Shown in pieces: positions 1 through 6,453 of a DNA stretch of 6,851 nucleotides. Position 1 is the first letter of the stretch. Each line of letters opens with the position of its first letter. The stretch spans positions 1-6,851 of the forward strand of contig JANREF010000129.1 in NCBI GenBank assembly GCA_030726195.1, written 5' to 3'. Below the pieces are notes generated by a model, which saw only the letters and a program-made list of their open reading frames with translations, was not told where the DNA came from and did not search any database. The translations under genes and the position numbers were made by a program. Source of the stretch: Burkholderiaceae bacterium (GTDB lineage Bacteria > Pseudomonadota > Gammaproteobacteria > Burkholderiales > Burkholderiaceae_C).

Positions 1-303
1 GTGTCTGCCATGCAAAAGCTGCTCGCCAAGGCGGGCTGGACAGTGGCCGATGTGGACTTGTTTGAAATCAATGAAGCCTTTGCCGTGGTGCCTATGGCGG
101 CCATGGTGGACCTGGGCATCAGCCACGACAAGGTCAACGTGCATGGTGGTGCCTGCGCCCTGGGCCACCCCATTGGTGCCAGCGGCGCGCGCATCATCGT
201 GACCTTGCTCAATGCCTTGCAGTTGCGCGGTCAACGCCGCGGTGTGGCGTCGCTGTGTATTGGCGGTGGCGAGGCCACAGCCATGGCGTTTGAGCTGGTG
301 TAG
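1..303 (+). CDS. Thiolase C-terminal part (acetyl-CoA C-acetyltransferase type), 5' partial
   Basis: This is the last 100 codons of a thiolase; family members are about 390 residues, so roughly three quarters lies upstream of the window and the GTG at position 1 is not the real start. Counting from the window edge, it shows the NEAFA motif (residues 24-28), the GHPIGASG loop with the active-site histidine (His56), and the CIGGG motif with the C-terminal catalytic cysteine (Cys86). In the family these residues support Claisen condensation or thiolysis of acyl-CoA: acetoacetyl-CoA plus CoA to two acetyl-CoA, or a 3-ketoacyl-CoA homologue. It ends in TAG, 71 bp before an acyl-CoA dehydrogenase on the same strand, which suggests a shared beta-oxidation or branched-chain role. 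The C-terminus alone cannot separate a biosynthetic acetoacetyl-CoA thiolase (PhaA/AtoB type) from a degradative one, so no symbol is given. All visible catalytic residues are intact. Confidence 0.93.
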   Translation: MSAMQKLLAKAGWTVADVDLFEINEAFAVVPMAAMVDLGISHDKVNVHGGACALGHPIGASGARIIVTLLNALQLRGQRRGVASLCIGGGEATAMAFELV

Positions 304-362
304 TCGCACGCAACAACGCGTCGACCGCGCCGCCCACTTCAACTCATCTTTCACACACACAT

Positions 363-369
363 AGGCAGG
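363..369 (+). promoter_or_regulatory. Ribosome binding site of the acyl-CoA dehydrogenase gene
   Basis: AGGCAGG lies 5 to 9 bases before the ATG at 375 and supports that start. The 71-bp gap from the thiolase stop has no clear terminator, so read-through from the thiolase gene is possible. Confidence 0.5.
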
Positions 370-374
370 CTCGC

Positions 375-1508
375 ATGGTACTGAACGACGATCAACGCAT
401 GGTGCAAGAGGCTGTTCGCGCTTTTGCCCAAGAGCAGCTGTGGCCGCACGCGCCCGAGTGGGACAAGTCGCACACCTTTCCGGTGGCGGCGCACAAAGGC
501 TTGGCCGAGCTGGGTTGCTACGGCATTTGCGTGCCGGAGTCGCTGGGTGGCGCAGGCCTGGATTACGTCACCTTAGCCGTTGTGCTGGAAGAAATTGCAG
601 CGGGTGACGGCGGCACCAGCACTGTGATCTCGGTCACCAACTGCCCTGTCAACGCCATACTCATGAAAAACGGCAACGCGCAGCAGCAGCGCGACTGGCT
701 CACACCGTTGGCGCAAGGTCAGATGCTGGGTGCGTTTTGCCTGACCGAGCCCCATGTGGGCAGCGACGCTTCAGGTCTGCGCACCACCGCAACCCGCGAG
801 GGTGACGAGTACGTTCTCAATGGCGTGAAGCAATTCATCACCAGTGGCAAAAACGCCGACGTCGCCATTGTCATTGCCGTCACCGATAAGGCCGCTGGCA
901 AAAAAGGCATGAGCGCATTTTTGGTGCCCACCAATGCCCCTGGCTATGTGGTGGCGCGTTTGGAAGACAAGCTGGGCCAGCATTCCAGCGACACCGCACA
1001 AATCAACCTGGAAAACTGCCGCATACCCGCACAGAACCTGCTGGGCAGCGAGGGCGAGGGTTACCGCATTGCCTTGGGTGCGTTAGAGGGCGGGCGCATC
1101 GGTATTGCGTCGCAAAGCATTGGCATGGCCAGAAGCGCGCTGGACTGCGCGCTGACCTACGCCAAGCAGCGCGAATCGTTCGGGCAGCCCATCTTCAACC
1201 ACCAAGCGGTGGGTTTTAAGTTGGCCGAGATGGCCACGCAGATTGAAGCGGCACGCGCACTCACCCTGCACGCCGCGGCCATGCGCGATGCAGGCTTGCC
1301 TTGCTTGAAAGAAGCGGCCATGGCCAAGCTGTTTGCCAGTGAAATGGCCGAACAAGTGTGCAGCCAAGCCATACAAGTGCACGGCGGCTACGGCTATGTG
1401 AGCGACTTTCCCGTAGAGCGCATTTACCGCGACGTGCGCGTGTGCCAAATTTACGAGGGCACCTCAGACGTGCAAAAAATCCTCATTCAAAGGGCGCTGG
1501 CCACTTGA
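375..1508 (+). CDS. Acyl-CoA dehydrogenase, short/medium-chain (butyryl-CoA dehydrogenase-like) type
   Basis: This complete 377-residue FAD enzyme introduces the alpha-beta double bond into an acyl-CoA and passes electrons to electron-transfer flavoprotein. The length fits the family (about 380). The N-terminal helical domain covers about residues 4-115, the middle beta domain about 118-212, and the C-terminal helical domain about 225-373. Both family signatures are present: CLTEPHVGSDASG (122-134) and the QVHGGYGYVSDF region (334-353). The catalytic base is Glu361 in IYEGTSD, the position used by short- and medium-chain enzymes. At the position where isovaleryl-CoA dehydrogenase carries its glutamate, the sequence is LEGGRIG with Gly240, so it is unlikely to be LiuA. 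GALEGGRIGIASQSIG strongly resembles short-chain enzymes. Substrate could be butyryl-CoA or a short branched acyl-CoA (for example 2-methylbutyryl-CoA); the sequence does not decide. It follows a thiolase gene and precedes trkA by 61 bp. Confidence 0.95.
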   Translation: MVLNDDQRMVQEAVRAFAQEQLWPHAPEWDKSHTFPVAAHKGLAELGCYGICVPESLGGAGLDYVTLAVVLEEIAAGDGGTSTVISVTNCPVNAILMKNGNAQQQRDWLTPLAQGQMLGAFCLTEPHVGSDASGLRTTATREGDEYVLNGVKQFITSGKNADVAIVIAVTDKAAGKKGMSAFLVPTNAPGYVVARLEDKLGQHSSDTAQINLENCRIPAQNLLGSEGEGYRIALGALEGGRIGIASQSIGMARSALDCALTYAKQRESFGQPIFNHQAVGFKLAEMATQIEAARALTLHAAAMRDAGLPCLKEAAMAKLFASEMAEQVCSQAIQVHGGYGYVSDFPVERIYRDVRVCQIYEGTSDVQKILIQRALAT

Positions 1509-1555
1509 GGCCGGGTTTCTCTAGGGTTACGCCCCCAGTAGGGTGGCCAAGCACC

Positions 1556-1561
1556 TAGAAT
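1556..1561 (+). promoter_or_regulatory. Candidate -10 element for trkA (leaderless arrangement)
   Basis: TAGAAT matches the sigma70 -10 consensus at five of six positions and ends 8 bases before the ATG at 1570. Transcription would then start within about 0-3 bases of the start codon. No convincing -35 hexamer lies 16-18 bases upstream; the local sequence there is CCCCAG-like. The call rests on the -10 match and on the lack of a Shine-Dalgarno sequence before trkA. Confidence 0.35.
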
Positions 1562-1569
1562 CGCTGGCT

Positions 1570-2961
1570 ATGAAGATTCTTATTCTTGGAGCCGGCCGCG
1601 TCGGGGAAAGCGTGGCTGAGAGCTTGGTGTCGGAGCGCAACGACATCACCATGATCGACACCGACGCCGCGCGCCTGCGCGACTTGCAAGACAGGCTGGA
1701 TTTGCGCGGTGTGGTGGGCAATGGCATTCAGCCTTCGGTGTTGCGCCAAGCCGGTGCCGACGACGCCGACATGATGATCGCCTGCTCGGCCATGGACGAG
1801 ACCAACTTGGTGGTGTGCAAAGTTGCCCATGATGTCTTTGGCATCCCCACCACCATTGCGCGCTTGCGCAGCAACGAGTTCCAAGAAGGCGACGACTTGC
1901 TGTCGCGCAGCGGCTTTGCGGTAGATCATGTGATTTGCCCGGAAGAGTCGGTGATGGACTACATCCATCAACTCATCCAATACCCAGAAGCCTTGCAAGT
2001 GCTGCACTTCTCGCAAGAGCGCGCCAGCATGGTGGCCGTGCGCGCCGTCTCTGGCAGCGCTTTGGCGGGTCACACCTTGGGTGAGTTCAAAGAGCTGTTC
2101 CCGTCTGCGGAAATGCGTGTGGTGGCCATTTACCGCCATGGCGTGGAAATACCCAACAAGGCCGACACCCGCATATTGGAAGGCGACGAAGTGTTTGTTT
2201 TGGCCGACAAGCAAAAGATACGCGATGTGTTGTTTGCCCTGCACAAGCGCGACCAGCCCGTGCAGCGCATCATGATCGCAGGTGGCGGGCGCGTGGGCAT
2301 GCGCTTGGCGCGCAGCCTAGAGGGGCAGTACCAAGTCAAAATCATTGAGCGCGATAAAAAGCGCTGCGAGTACTTGGCCGAGCAGCTGCCCAGTGATGTA
2401 CTCATATTGCAAGGCGATGTGGCCGACGCCGATTTGCTGCAGGAAGAAAACGTGGGTGAGATGGACTTGTTTTTGTCGCTCACCAACGACGATGAAGACA
2501 ACATCATGTCCGCCATGCTCGCCAAACGCATGGGCGCGCAGCGCGTGATGGCCCTCATCAACCGGCGCGCGTACGCCGAGATGATGGAGGGCTCGACCAT
2601 AGACATCGCCATTTCACCGGCACAGACCGTCATTGGTGAGTTGCTCGCGCACATGCGCCGAGGCGATGTGGCTGCGGTGCACAGCCTGCGTCGGGGTGCG
2701 GCTGAAGTGCTAGAAGGCGTGGCCAGAGGCGATGTGAAAACATCCAAGCTGGTGGGGCGGCGTTTGGAAGAAATCAAGCTGCCCAAAGGCGCCAGCATCG
2801 GTGCGATCGTGCGCGGCGAGGGCAAGGACTCCAGCGTGCTCATGCCCCACCACGACACACTCATTCAAACGGATGACCACATCATTGTGTTCATACCCAA
2901 CAAACGCTATGTGCGCGACGTGGAAAAACTGTTCCAAGTCAGCGCCACCTTTTTTGGCTGA
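1570..2961 (+). CDS. trkA: TrkA, cytoplasmic NAD-binding regulatory subunit of Trk K+ uptake
   Basis: TrkA is a peripheral membrane protein that binds NAD(H) and adenine nucleotides and gates the TrkH/TrkG potassium channel-like subunit. From the ATG at 1570 it has 463 residues (E. coli about 458), in the duplicated layout RCK_N (about 1-120), RCK_C (about 140-225), RCK_N (about 232-350), RCK_C (about 370-455). Both Rossmann motifs are intact: GAGRVG at 7-12 with acidic Asp30 ending strand 2, and GGGRVG at 238-243 with Glu260 in the same role. An in-frame GTG at 1543 would add nine residues, but the family begins MKIIILGAG, matching MKILILGAG here, so 1570 is preferred. No good Shine-Dalgarno precedes it; a TAGAAT -10-like element at 1556-1561 suggests a leaderless message. 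trkH follows after 8 bp, so translational coupling is likely. Nothing looks truncated. Confidence 0.96.
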   Translation: MKILILGAGRVGESVAESLVSERNDITMIDTDAARLRDLQDRLDLRGVVGNGIQPSVLRQAGADDADMMIACSAMDETNLVVCKVAHDVFGIPTTIARLRSNEFQEGDDLLSRSGFAVDHVICPEESVMDYIHQLIQYPEALQVLHFSQERASMVAVRAVSGSALAGHTLGEFKELFPSAEMRVVAIYRHGVEIPNKADTRILEGDEVFVLADKQKIRDVLFALHKRDQPVQRIMIAGGGRVGMRLARSLEGQYQVKIIERDKKRCEYLAEQLPSDVLILQGDVADADLLQEENVGEMDLFLSLTNDDEDNIMSAMLAKRMGAQRVMALINRRAYAEMMEGSTIDIAISPAQTVIGELLAHMRRGDVAAVHSLRRGAAEVLEGVARGDVKTSKLVGRRLEEIKLPKGASIGAIVRGEGKDSSVLMPHHDTLIQTDDHIIVFIPNKRYVRDVEKLFQVSATFFG

Positions 2962-2969
2962 GCGCAGGC

Positions 2970-4430
2970 ATGTACGACTTTAAGCCTGTACTCGCCGCGC
3001 TGTCGCGTGTGCTACTTGTGTTCTCTCTCACCTTTTGGGTGCCGTGGGCATGGGCTTGGTGGGGCGATGAGCACCGCTTGCAAGAGGTCTGGCTCATTGG
3101 CTTTGCGGCCACCTTTGTGTGTGGCTTGCTGCTGATGTGGTGGACGCAGGCGCACCGCCGCGAGCTCATGCCCAAAGATGGTTTCATGCTGGTCAACTTG
3201 GTGTGGGCCGTGCTGCCTGCATTCGCGGCATTGCCTTTGTGGCTGGGCGTGGGGCGCATGGACTGGACCGACGCCTACTTTGAGGCTGTGAGTGGCTTGA
3301 CCGCCACGGGTGCCACGGTGTTGACGGGGCTGGATGGCCTGCCATTGAGTGTGAATGTGTGGCGCTGTTTCCTGCAGTTGTTTGGCGGCTTGGGCATCAT
3401 GTTGTTGGTGGTGGCGGTGTTGCCGCTGCTGGGCTTGGGCGGTGTGCAGTTGTACAAGGCCGAAACCCCTGGCCCCATGAAAGACGCCAAGCTCACGCCG
3501 CGCATTGCCGAGACAGCGCGCGGCTTATGGGGCGTGTACTTTGTGTTGTCGCTGGGTTGTTTCTTGGGCTACCGCTGGGCTGGCATGAGCTGGTCGGACG
3601 CGTTCATGCACATGAGCACCACTGTGAGCTTGGGCGGCCTGTCGTCGCACGATGCCAGCCTGGGGTACTTCGAGTCCATGCGTGTAGAGGGCGTGGCCAT
3701 GGTGTTCATGCTGCTTGCGGGCATCAGCTTTGCGCGCTATTTCATCGTGTGGCGCATGCGCTCGTTCATGAGCTTGGTCAACGATGTCGAGGTGCGCAGC
3801 TACTTGGCCGTGCTGTTGGTGAGCATTGGCTTGGTCAGTGTGCTGTTGGCCGCGCACCGCACCGTCGACAGCTTCCCTGAGGCCTTGCGGGTCTCTGCTT
3901 TTCAAGTCATATCGGTGGCCACCACCACAGGCTATTCCTCGGCCAACTACGCCATTTGGCCAGCCTTTGCACCCGTGTTGCTGGTGTTTTTGGGCTGTTT
4001 TGTGTCGTGTGCAGGCTCCACCGGTGGCGGTATCAAGATGGTGCGCATGATCATGTTGGTCAAGCAAGCCAGGCGTGAACTGGTGCGCGCCATTCATCCG
4101 CGCGTGGTCAATCCTGTGCACATTGGTGGCGAAAGCATCAGCAATGGCGTGTTGATGTCTGTCATGGCGTTCATGCTCATATACGGTGCCACCATCATTG
4201 CGCTCACCATGGTGTTGCTCTACACCGGCCTGGACATGGTCACGGCCTTCACGGCCATCGTGGCATGCGTCAACAACATTGGCCCAGGTCTAGGTGACGT
4301 GGGGCCGGCGGGCAACTTTGGCGGCTTTACCGACTTTCAGACCTGGGTGTGTACTTTTGGCATGATGTTGGGGCGCTTGGAGTTGTTGTCTGTATTGGTG
4401 CTGTTCACAGCGCAGTTTTGGCGCAAGTAA
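2970..4430 (+). CDS. trkH: TrkH/TrkG-family potassium uptake membrane subunit
   Basis: This is the inner-membrane, channel-like K+ translocation subunit of the Trk system, 486 residues (Vibrio TrkH is about 485). Hydrophobic segments run through the protein in the expected fourfold membrane-pore-membrane pattern after an N-terminal hairpin (about residues 8-30 and 41-57). Four pore loops are visible: TATGAT (111-116), TTVSLGG (217-223), TTTGYSS (318-324) and NNIGPGLG (435-442). Each has its filter glycine (Gly114, Gly222, Gly321, Gly438), which the family uses to select K+. The glycine-rich intramembrane loop AGSTGGGIK (348-356) corresponds to the gating loop. Arg469 in MMLGRLEL matches the conserved arginine of the last membrane segment that helps close the pore. 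The start at 2970 lies 8 bp after the trkA stop without a strong Shine-Dalgarno, so coupling to trkA is likely. TrkG is an equivalent name; it cannot be told from TrkH by sequence here. Confidence 0.96.
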   Translation: MYDFKPVLAALSRVLLVFSLTFWVPWAWAWWGDEHRLQEVWLIGFAATFVCGLLLMWWTQAHRRELMPKDGFMLVNLVWAVLPAFAALPLWLGVGRMDWTDAYFEAVSGLTATGATVLTGLDGLPLSVNVWRCFLQLFGGLGIMLLVVAVLPLLGLGGVQLYKAETPGPMKDAKLTPRIAETARGLWGVYFVLSLGCFLGYRWAGMSWSDAFMHMSTTVSLGGLSSHDASLGYFESMRVEGVAMVFMLLAGISFARYFIVWRMRSFMSLVNDVEVRSYLAVLLVSIGLVSVLLAAHRTVDSFPEALRVSAFQVISVATTTGYSSANYAIWPAFAPVLLVFLGCFVSCAGSTGGGIKMVRMIMLVKQARRELVRAIHPRVVNPVHIGGESISNGVLMSVMAFMLIYGATIIALTMVLLYTGLDMVTAFTAIVACVNNIGPGLGDVGPAGNFGGFTDFQTWVCTFGMMLGRLELLSVLVLFTAQFWRK

Positions 4431-4454
4431 CAAGCCCGCCATTTGCACATTCAT

Positions 4455-4460
4455 AGGAGA
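4455..4460 (+). promoter_or_regulatory. Strong ribosome binding site of the rhodanese gene
   Basis: AGGAGA sits 7 bases before the ATG at 4468. It is the best Shine-Dalgarno in the trkA-ychJ block and fixes the rhodanese start. It also suggests the rhodanese is translated independently of trkH, unlike the coupled junctions on either side. Confidence 0.75.
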
Positions 4461-4467
4461 TACCTAC

Positions 4468-4887
4468 ATGCCTATTACAAAAGGATTTCAAGCCTTGGTT
4501 GACGAAGCCATGGCCCAAGTCACCACCTACTCGGTTGGCGATGTGGTGGCGCGCATGGGCACAGACGCCTCGCTGCAGTTGGTCGACATTCGCGACATAC
4601 GCGAACTCACGCCCAACGGCACAGCAGTCGGGGCTATGCACGCGCCACGGGGGATGTTGGAGTTTTGGGTGGACCCTGCCTCGCCCTATCACAAGCCCGC
4701 TTTTGCAGACGAGTCCAAAGAGTTCGTGCTGTTCTGCGGTGCAGGTTGGCGCAGCGCGTTGGCGGCGAAGTCCTTGCAGGACATGGGCATGACCAATGTG
4801 GCGCACATAGACGGTGGCTTTGCCCAGTGGCAGGCCGACAACGCGCCAACCGAAACCCTAGAAGCGCGCAAAGCTCAACGCGGCTGA
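4468..4887 (+). CDS. Single-domain rhodanese-like sulfurtransferase
   Basis: This 139-residue protein has one rhodanese domain at about residues 20-125 and no signal peptide or membrane segment, so it should be cytoplasmic. The domain opens with LVDIRDIREL (38-47), holding the family's conserved Asp and Arg (Asp40, Arg42). The active-site loop is CGAGWR (90-95): Cys90 is the persulfide-forming residue. The six-residue loop is typical of sulfurtransferases rather than of the longer Cdc25-like phosphatase loop. The closing GGFAQW motif (116-121) is also standard. An intact cysteine predicts transfer of sulfane sulfur from thiosulfate or another persulfide to a thiol or cyanide; the natural partner is unknown. 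It lies 37 bp after trkH and 4 bp before the ychJ-like gene, probably in one transcript. The last 14 residues are charged and look unstructured. Confidence 0.93.
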   Translation: MPITKGFQALVDEAMAQVTTYSVGDVVARMGTDASLQLVDIRDIRELTPNGTAVGAMHAPRGMLEFWVDPASPYHKPAFADESKEFVLFCGAGWRSALAAKSLQDMGMTNVAHIDGGFAQWQADNAPTETLEARKAQRG

Positions 4888-4891
4888 GCGC

Positions 4892-5320
4892 ATGACGACC
4901 GACGCACGCCACGCCAGCACCCAGCCTTGCCCTTGCGGGCAAGTGGGGGCCAAAGGTCGGGGCTTGAGTGTTGCAGCGTGCTGCGGCCCTGCGCTCAGTG
5001 GGAAGGCCATGCCCAGCACCGCCGAGCAACTCATGCGCTCACGCTATACGGCCTACACCATGGGTGACATGGACTATGTGGCACGCACTTGGCACCCCAG
5101 TACCCGACCCGCAGATCTGGGGCACGACCCCAGCACCCGCTGGCTGGGTTTAGAGGTCAAAAGCCACGTGGCCAGCGAGACGGGCGATACCGCCGAGGTG
5201 AGCTTTGTGGCACGCTACCGTGTGGCGGGCAAAGCCAGCCGCATGGCGGAGCGCAGTCGCTTTGTGCGTGAAGGCGAGCAATGGCTGTATCTGGACGCAG
5301 CGGCCTTAACAACACGTTAA
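4892..5320 (+). CDS. ychJ: YchJ-family (UPF0225) protein with N-terminal SEC-C metal-binding motif
   Basis: This 142-residue protein has the YchJ layout: an N-terminal SEC-C cysteine motif (Cys13, Cys15, Cys30, Cys31), the signature AEQLMRSRYTAY (44-55), ARTWHPSTRP (64-73), then an NTF2-like fold ending in WLYLD (131-135). SEC-C motifs bind zinc; the family's biological role is not established. Two things differ from E. coli YchJ as I recall it. The spacing between the CPC and CC pairs is 14 residues rather than about 8. The protein also stops after WLYLDAAALTTR and lacks the second SEC-C motif found at the C-terminus of the E. coli protein. The ATG at 4892 lies 4 bp after the rhodanese stop, with no strong Shine-Dalgarno, pointing to translational coupling. 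Whether it works with the rhodanese is unknown. Confidence 0.88.
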   Translation: MTTDARHASTQPCPCGQVGAKGRGLSVAACCGPALSGKAMPSTAEQLMRSRYTAYTMGDMDYVARTWHPSTRPADLGHDPSTRWLGLEVKSHVASETGDTAEVSFVARYRVAGKASRMAERSRFVREGEQWLYLDAAALTTR

Positions 5321-5327
5321 CCACGCG

Positions 5328-6407
5328 CTAAGGCGCTGTGCGACTCCTGAAGGCGTGTGGCGCTTGTCCCGTGTGCTGTTTGAAGGCTCGGATAAAACTC
5401 TTTTCGTTGTCAAAGCCGCAATGGCGGGCCACTTGCTTGATGGGCCAGTCGTGGCTCAGCAGTGCTTGCTGCGCCAGCGTCATGGCGTGTTGGGTTTTGA
5501 GTTGCTGCCATGTTGCGCCTTCGTCGCGCAGCTGCCTAAACAAACTGCGCGTGGCCATATTGAGCTGGTCTGCGGCCGCTTGTGCCGTGAGCGCGCGGCC
5601 GTGGTTGTGCAGCAGTTGCTGCACTTGCTGCACCAACAGCCGGTCGCGGCGGTAGTGACGCACGGTCAGTGGCAGGGCGCGCTGCAGCATGGCGTTGGTA
5701 GCCGCCTCGTCGCGGCGCAGTGGCAGTTGTAAATAAGCGCGCGCCAGCACCATGCGTGTGTGCGGCGCGTTGAAGCGCACGCCACACGGAAACAGCACCG
5801 CATAGGCGCTGGCATGTGCCGGCTCGGCAAAGGCAAAAGAGGCACTGTGCAAGCTCAAACGCGAATCCACCGCCCAGCTGGCAAAGCCCAGTAGGTTGCG
5901 CAGCAGCGTCACATGACAAAACTCTTGCAGCGCAGGGTTGACGCCCTTGTCGTGCAAACAGATGGCCACGGTACCCGGGTCCAAGTCGTCACCACCGTCC
6001 ATCACTTGCAATGAGGCAGCGCGTGTGAGCAAGCCGTGGTGGCGGCACCAGCGCCGCATGGCAACGCCTAGGTTGGCCGCACCCATAGAGGCGCGCGCCA
6101 GCATGCCGTAGCTGCCCCATGGCAAAGGGCGTTCAAACCAGCCCAGCGCTTCATCGTCTAAGGCGCGCATTGCCCACTCACTGGCCACTTCCATTTGTGC
6201 GGCGGTGATGGTGGCATCGACAGTTGCAAAGGCATGTGGCGTGATTTGTGATTTTTCAAGCCAAGTCTCCAGTCCAATACCCGCTTGGGTCAGGGCCAGG
6301 CCCATGGCTCTCACGTAGGCCATAGGCGTCACCGACTGGCCCATGTGCAGCTTGGGCAAGGGCGGCTGTGTGGCGGTGGCTGTGGCTGTGGCTGTGGCGG
6401 TAAGCAT
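5328..6407 (-). CDS. AraC-family transcriptional regulator (Arabinose_bd N-terminal domain type)
   Basis: This 359-residue DNA-binding regulator has an N-terminal ligand/dimerisation region (about 30-235) resembling the Arabinose_bd domain of AraC regulators, and a C-terminal pair of helix-turn-helix units. The first HTH is around LTAQAAADQLNMATRSLF (273-290); the second around IKQVARHCGFDNEKSF (323-338), followed by RAFKQHTGQAPHAFR (340-354), the typical AraC ending. The ligand is unknown. It is transcribed away from liuB across a 101-bp region, so regulation of leucine or isovalerate catabolism plus autoregulation is a reasonable inference. The start is uncertain. The ATG at 6407 gives an odd N-terminus, MLTATATATATAT, encoded by a hexanucleotide array, and has no Shine-Dalgarno. 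An internal ATG at 6344 (Met22), just before the conserved region, is an alternative. Its stop lies 7 bp from the ychJ stop, in convergent orientation. Confidence 0.92.
   Translation of the reverse strand: MLTATATATATATQPPLPKLHMGQSVTPMAYVRAMGLALTQAGIGLETWLEKSQITPHAFATVDATITAAQMEVASEWAMRALDDEALGWFERPLPWGSYGMLARASMGAANLGVAMRRWCRHHGLLTRAASLQVMDGGDDLDPGTVAICLHDKGVNPALQEFCHVTLLRNLLGFASWAVDSRLSLHSASFAFAEPAHASAYAVLFPCGVRFNAPHTRMVLARAYLQLPLRRDEAATNAMLQRALPLTVRHYRRDRLLVQQVQQLLHNHGRALTAQAAADQLNMATRSLFRQLRDEGATWQQLKTQHAMTLAQQALLSHDWPIKQVARHCGFDNEKSFIRAFKQHTGQAPHAFRSRTAP
6370..6399. repeat. Hexanucleotide tandem array (GTGGCK x5)
   Basis: Five consecutive hexamers read GTGGCG, GTGGCT, GTGGCT, GTGGCT, GTGGCG on the + strand, the middle three perfect. 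On the - strand they lie in the first codons of the AraC-type regulator and encode alternating Ala-Thr, giving the Thr/Ala run at residues 3-13. Gain or loss of one unit would change the N-terminus by two residues without a frameshift. If the true start is the ATG at 6344, the array is instead in the 5' leader. Confidence 0.85.
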
Positions 6408-6409
6408 TT

Positions 6410-6433
6410 TTGCAATTTTGGCACAATTTGCAA
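6410..6433. promoter_or_regulatory. AT-rich imperfect inverted repeat, candidate operator
   Basis: Two TTGCAA blocks (6410-6415 and 6428-6433) bound a 24-bp stretch whose halves match as an inverted repeat at about nine of twelve positions, with TTGGCACAA-like sequence in the centre. TTGCAA is self-complementary, so the blocks also form a direct repeat 18 bp apart. The stretch is markedly AT-rich against its surroundings and lies immediately upstream of the regulator's annotated start. That position fits a regulator binding site or promoter; which protein binds is not known. Confidence 0.4.
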
Positions 6434-6453
6434 CCTTTCAGTCCCAACGGGTG

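Noticed and set aside
1521..1558. CTAGG/CCTAG inverted repeat between the acyl-CoA dehydrogenase and trkA as a terminator
   Set aside because: The arms are 5 bp with a loop of 28 bases and no T-tract.
1555..2864. Long antisense open frames opposite trkA (229 and 244 codons)
   Set aside because: They lie opposite a clear TrkA gene, show no recognisable domain, and are expected from G+C-rich codon use.
4018..4027. Perfect palindrome CCACCGGTGG inside trkH
   Set aside because: It encodes part of the conserved STGGG loop of TrkH, so protein constraint explains it.
3525..4121. 198-codon antisense open frame opposite trkH, rich in His and Gln
   Set aside because: Its composition mirrors Val, Met and Leu codons of the membrane protein on the other strand; it has no start context or family resemblance.
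5325..5336. Possible bidirectional terminator hairpin GCGC-TAAG-GCGC between the convergent genes
   Set aside because: The arms are only 4 bp and self-complementary, and no T-tract follows on either strand.
6418..6433. sigma54-like promoter (TTGGCAC followed by TTGCAA) reading toward liuB
   Set aside because: The GG and GC elements are 10 bp apart (6420 to 6430); sigma54 promoters require 12 bp between these positions and tolerate little variation.
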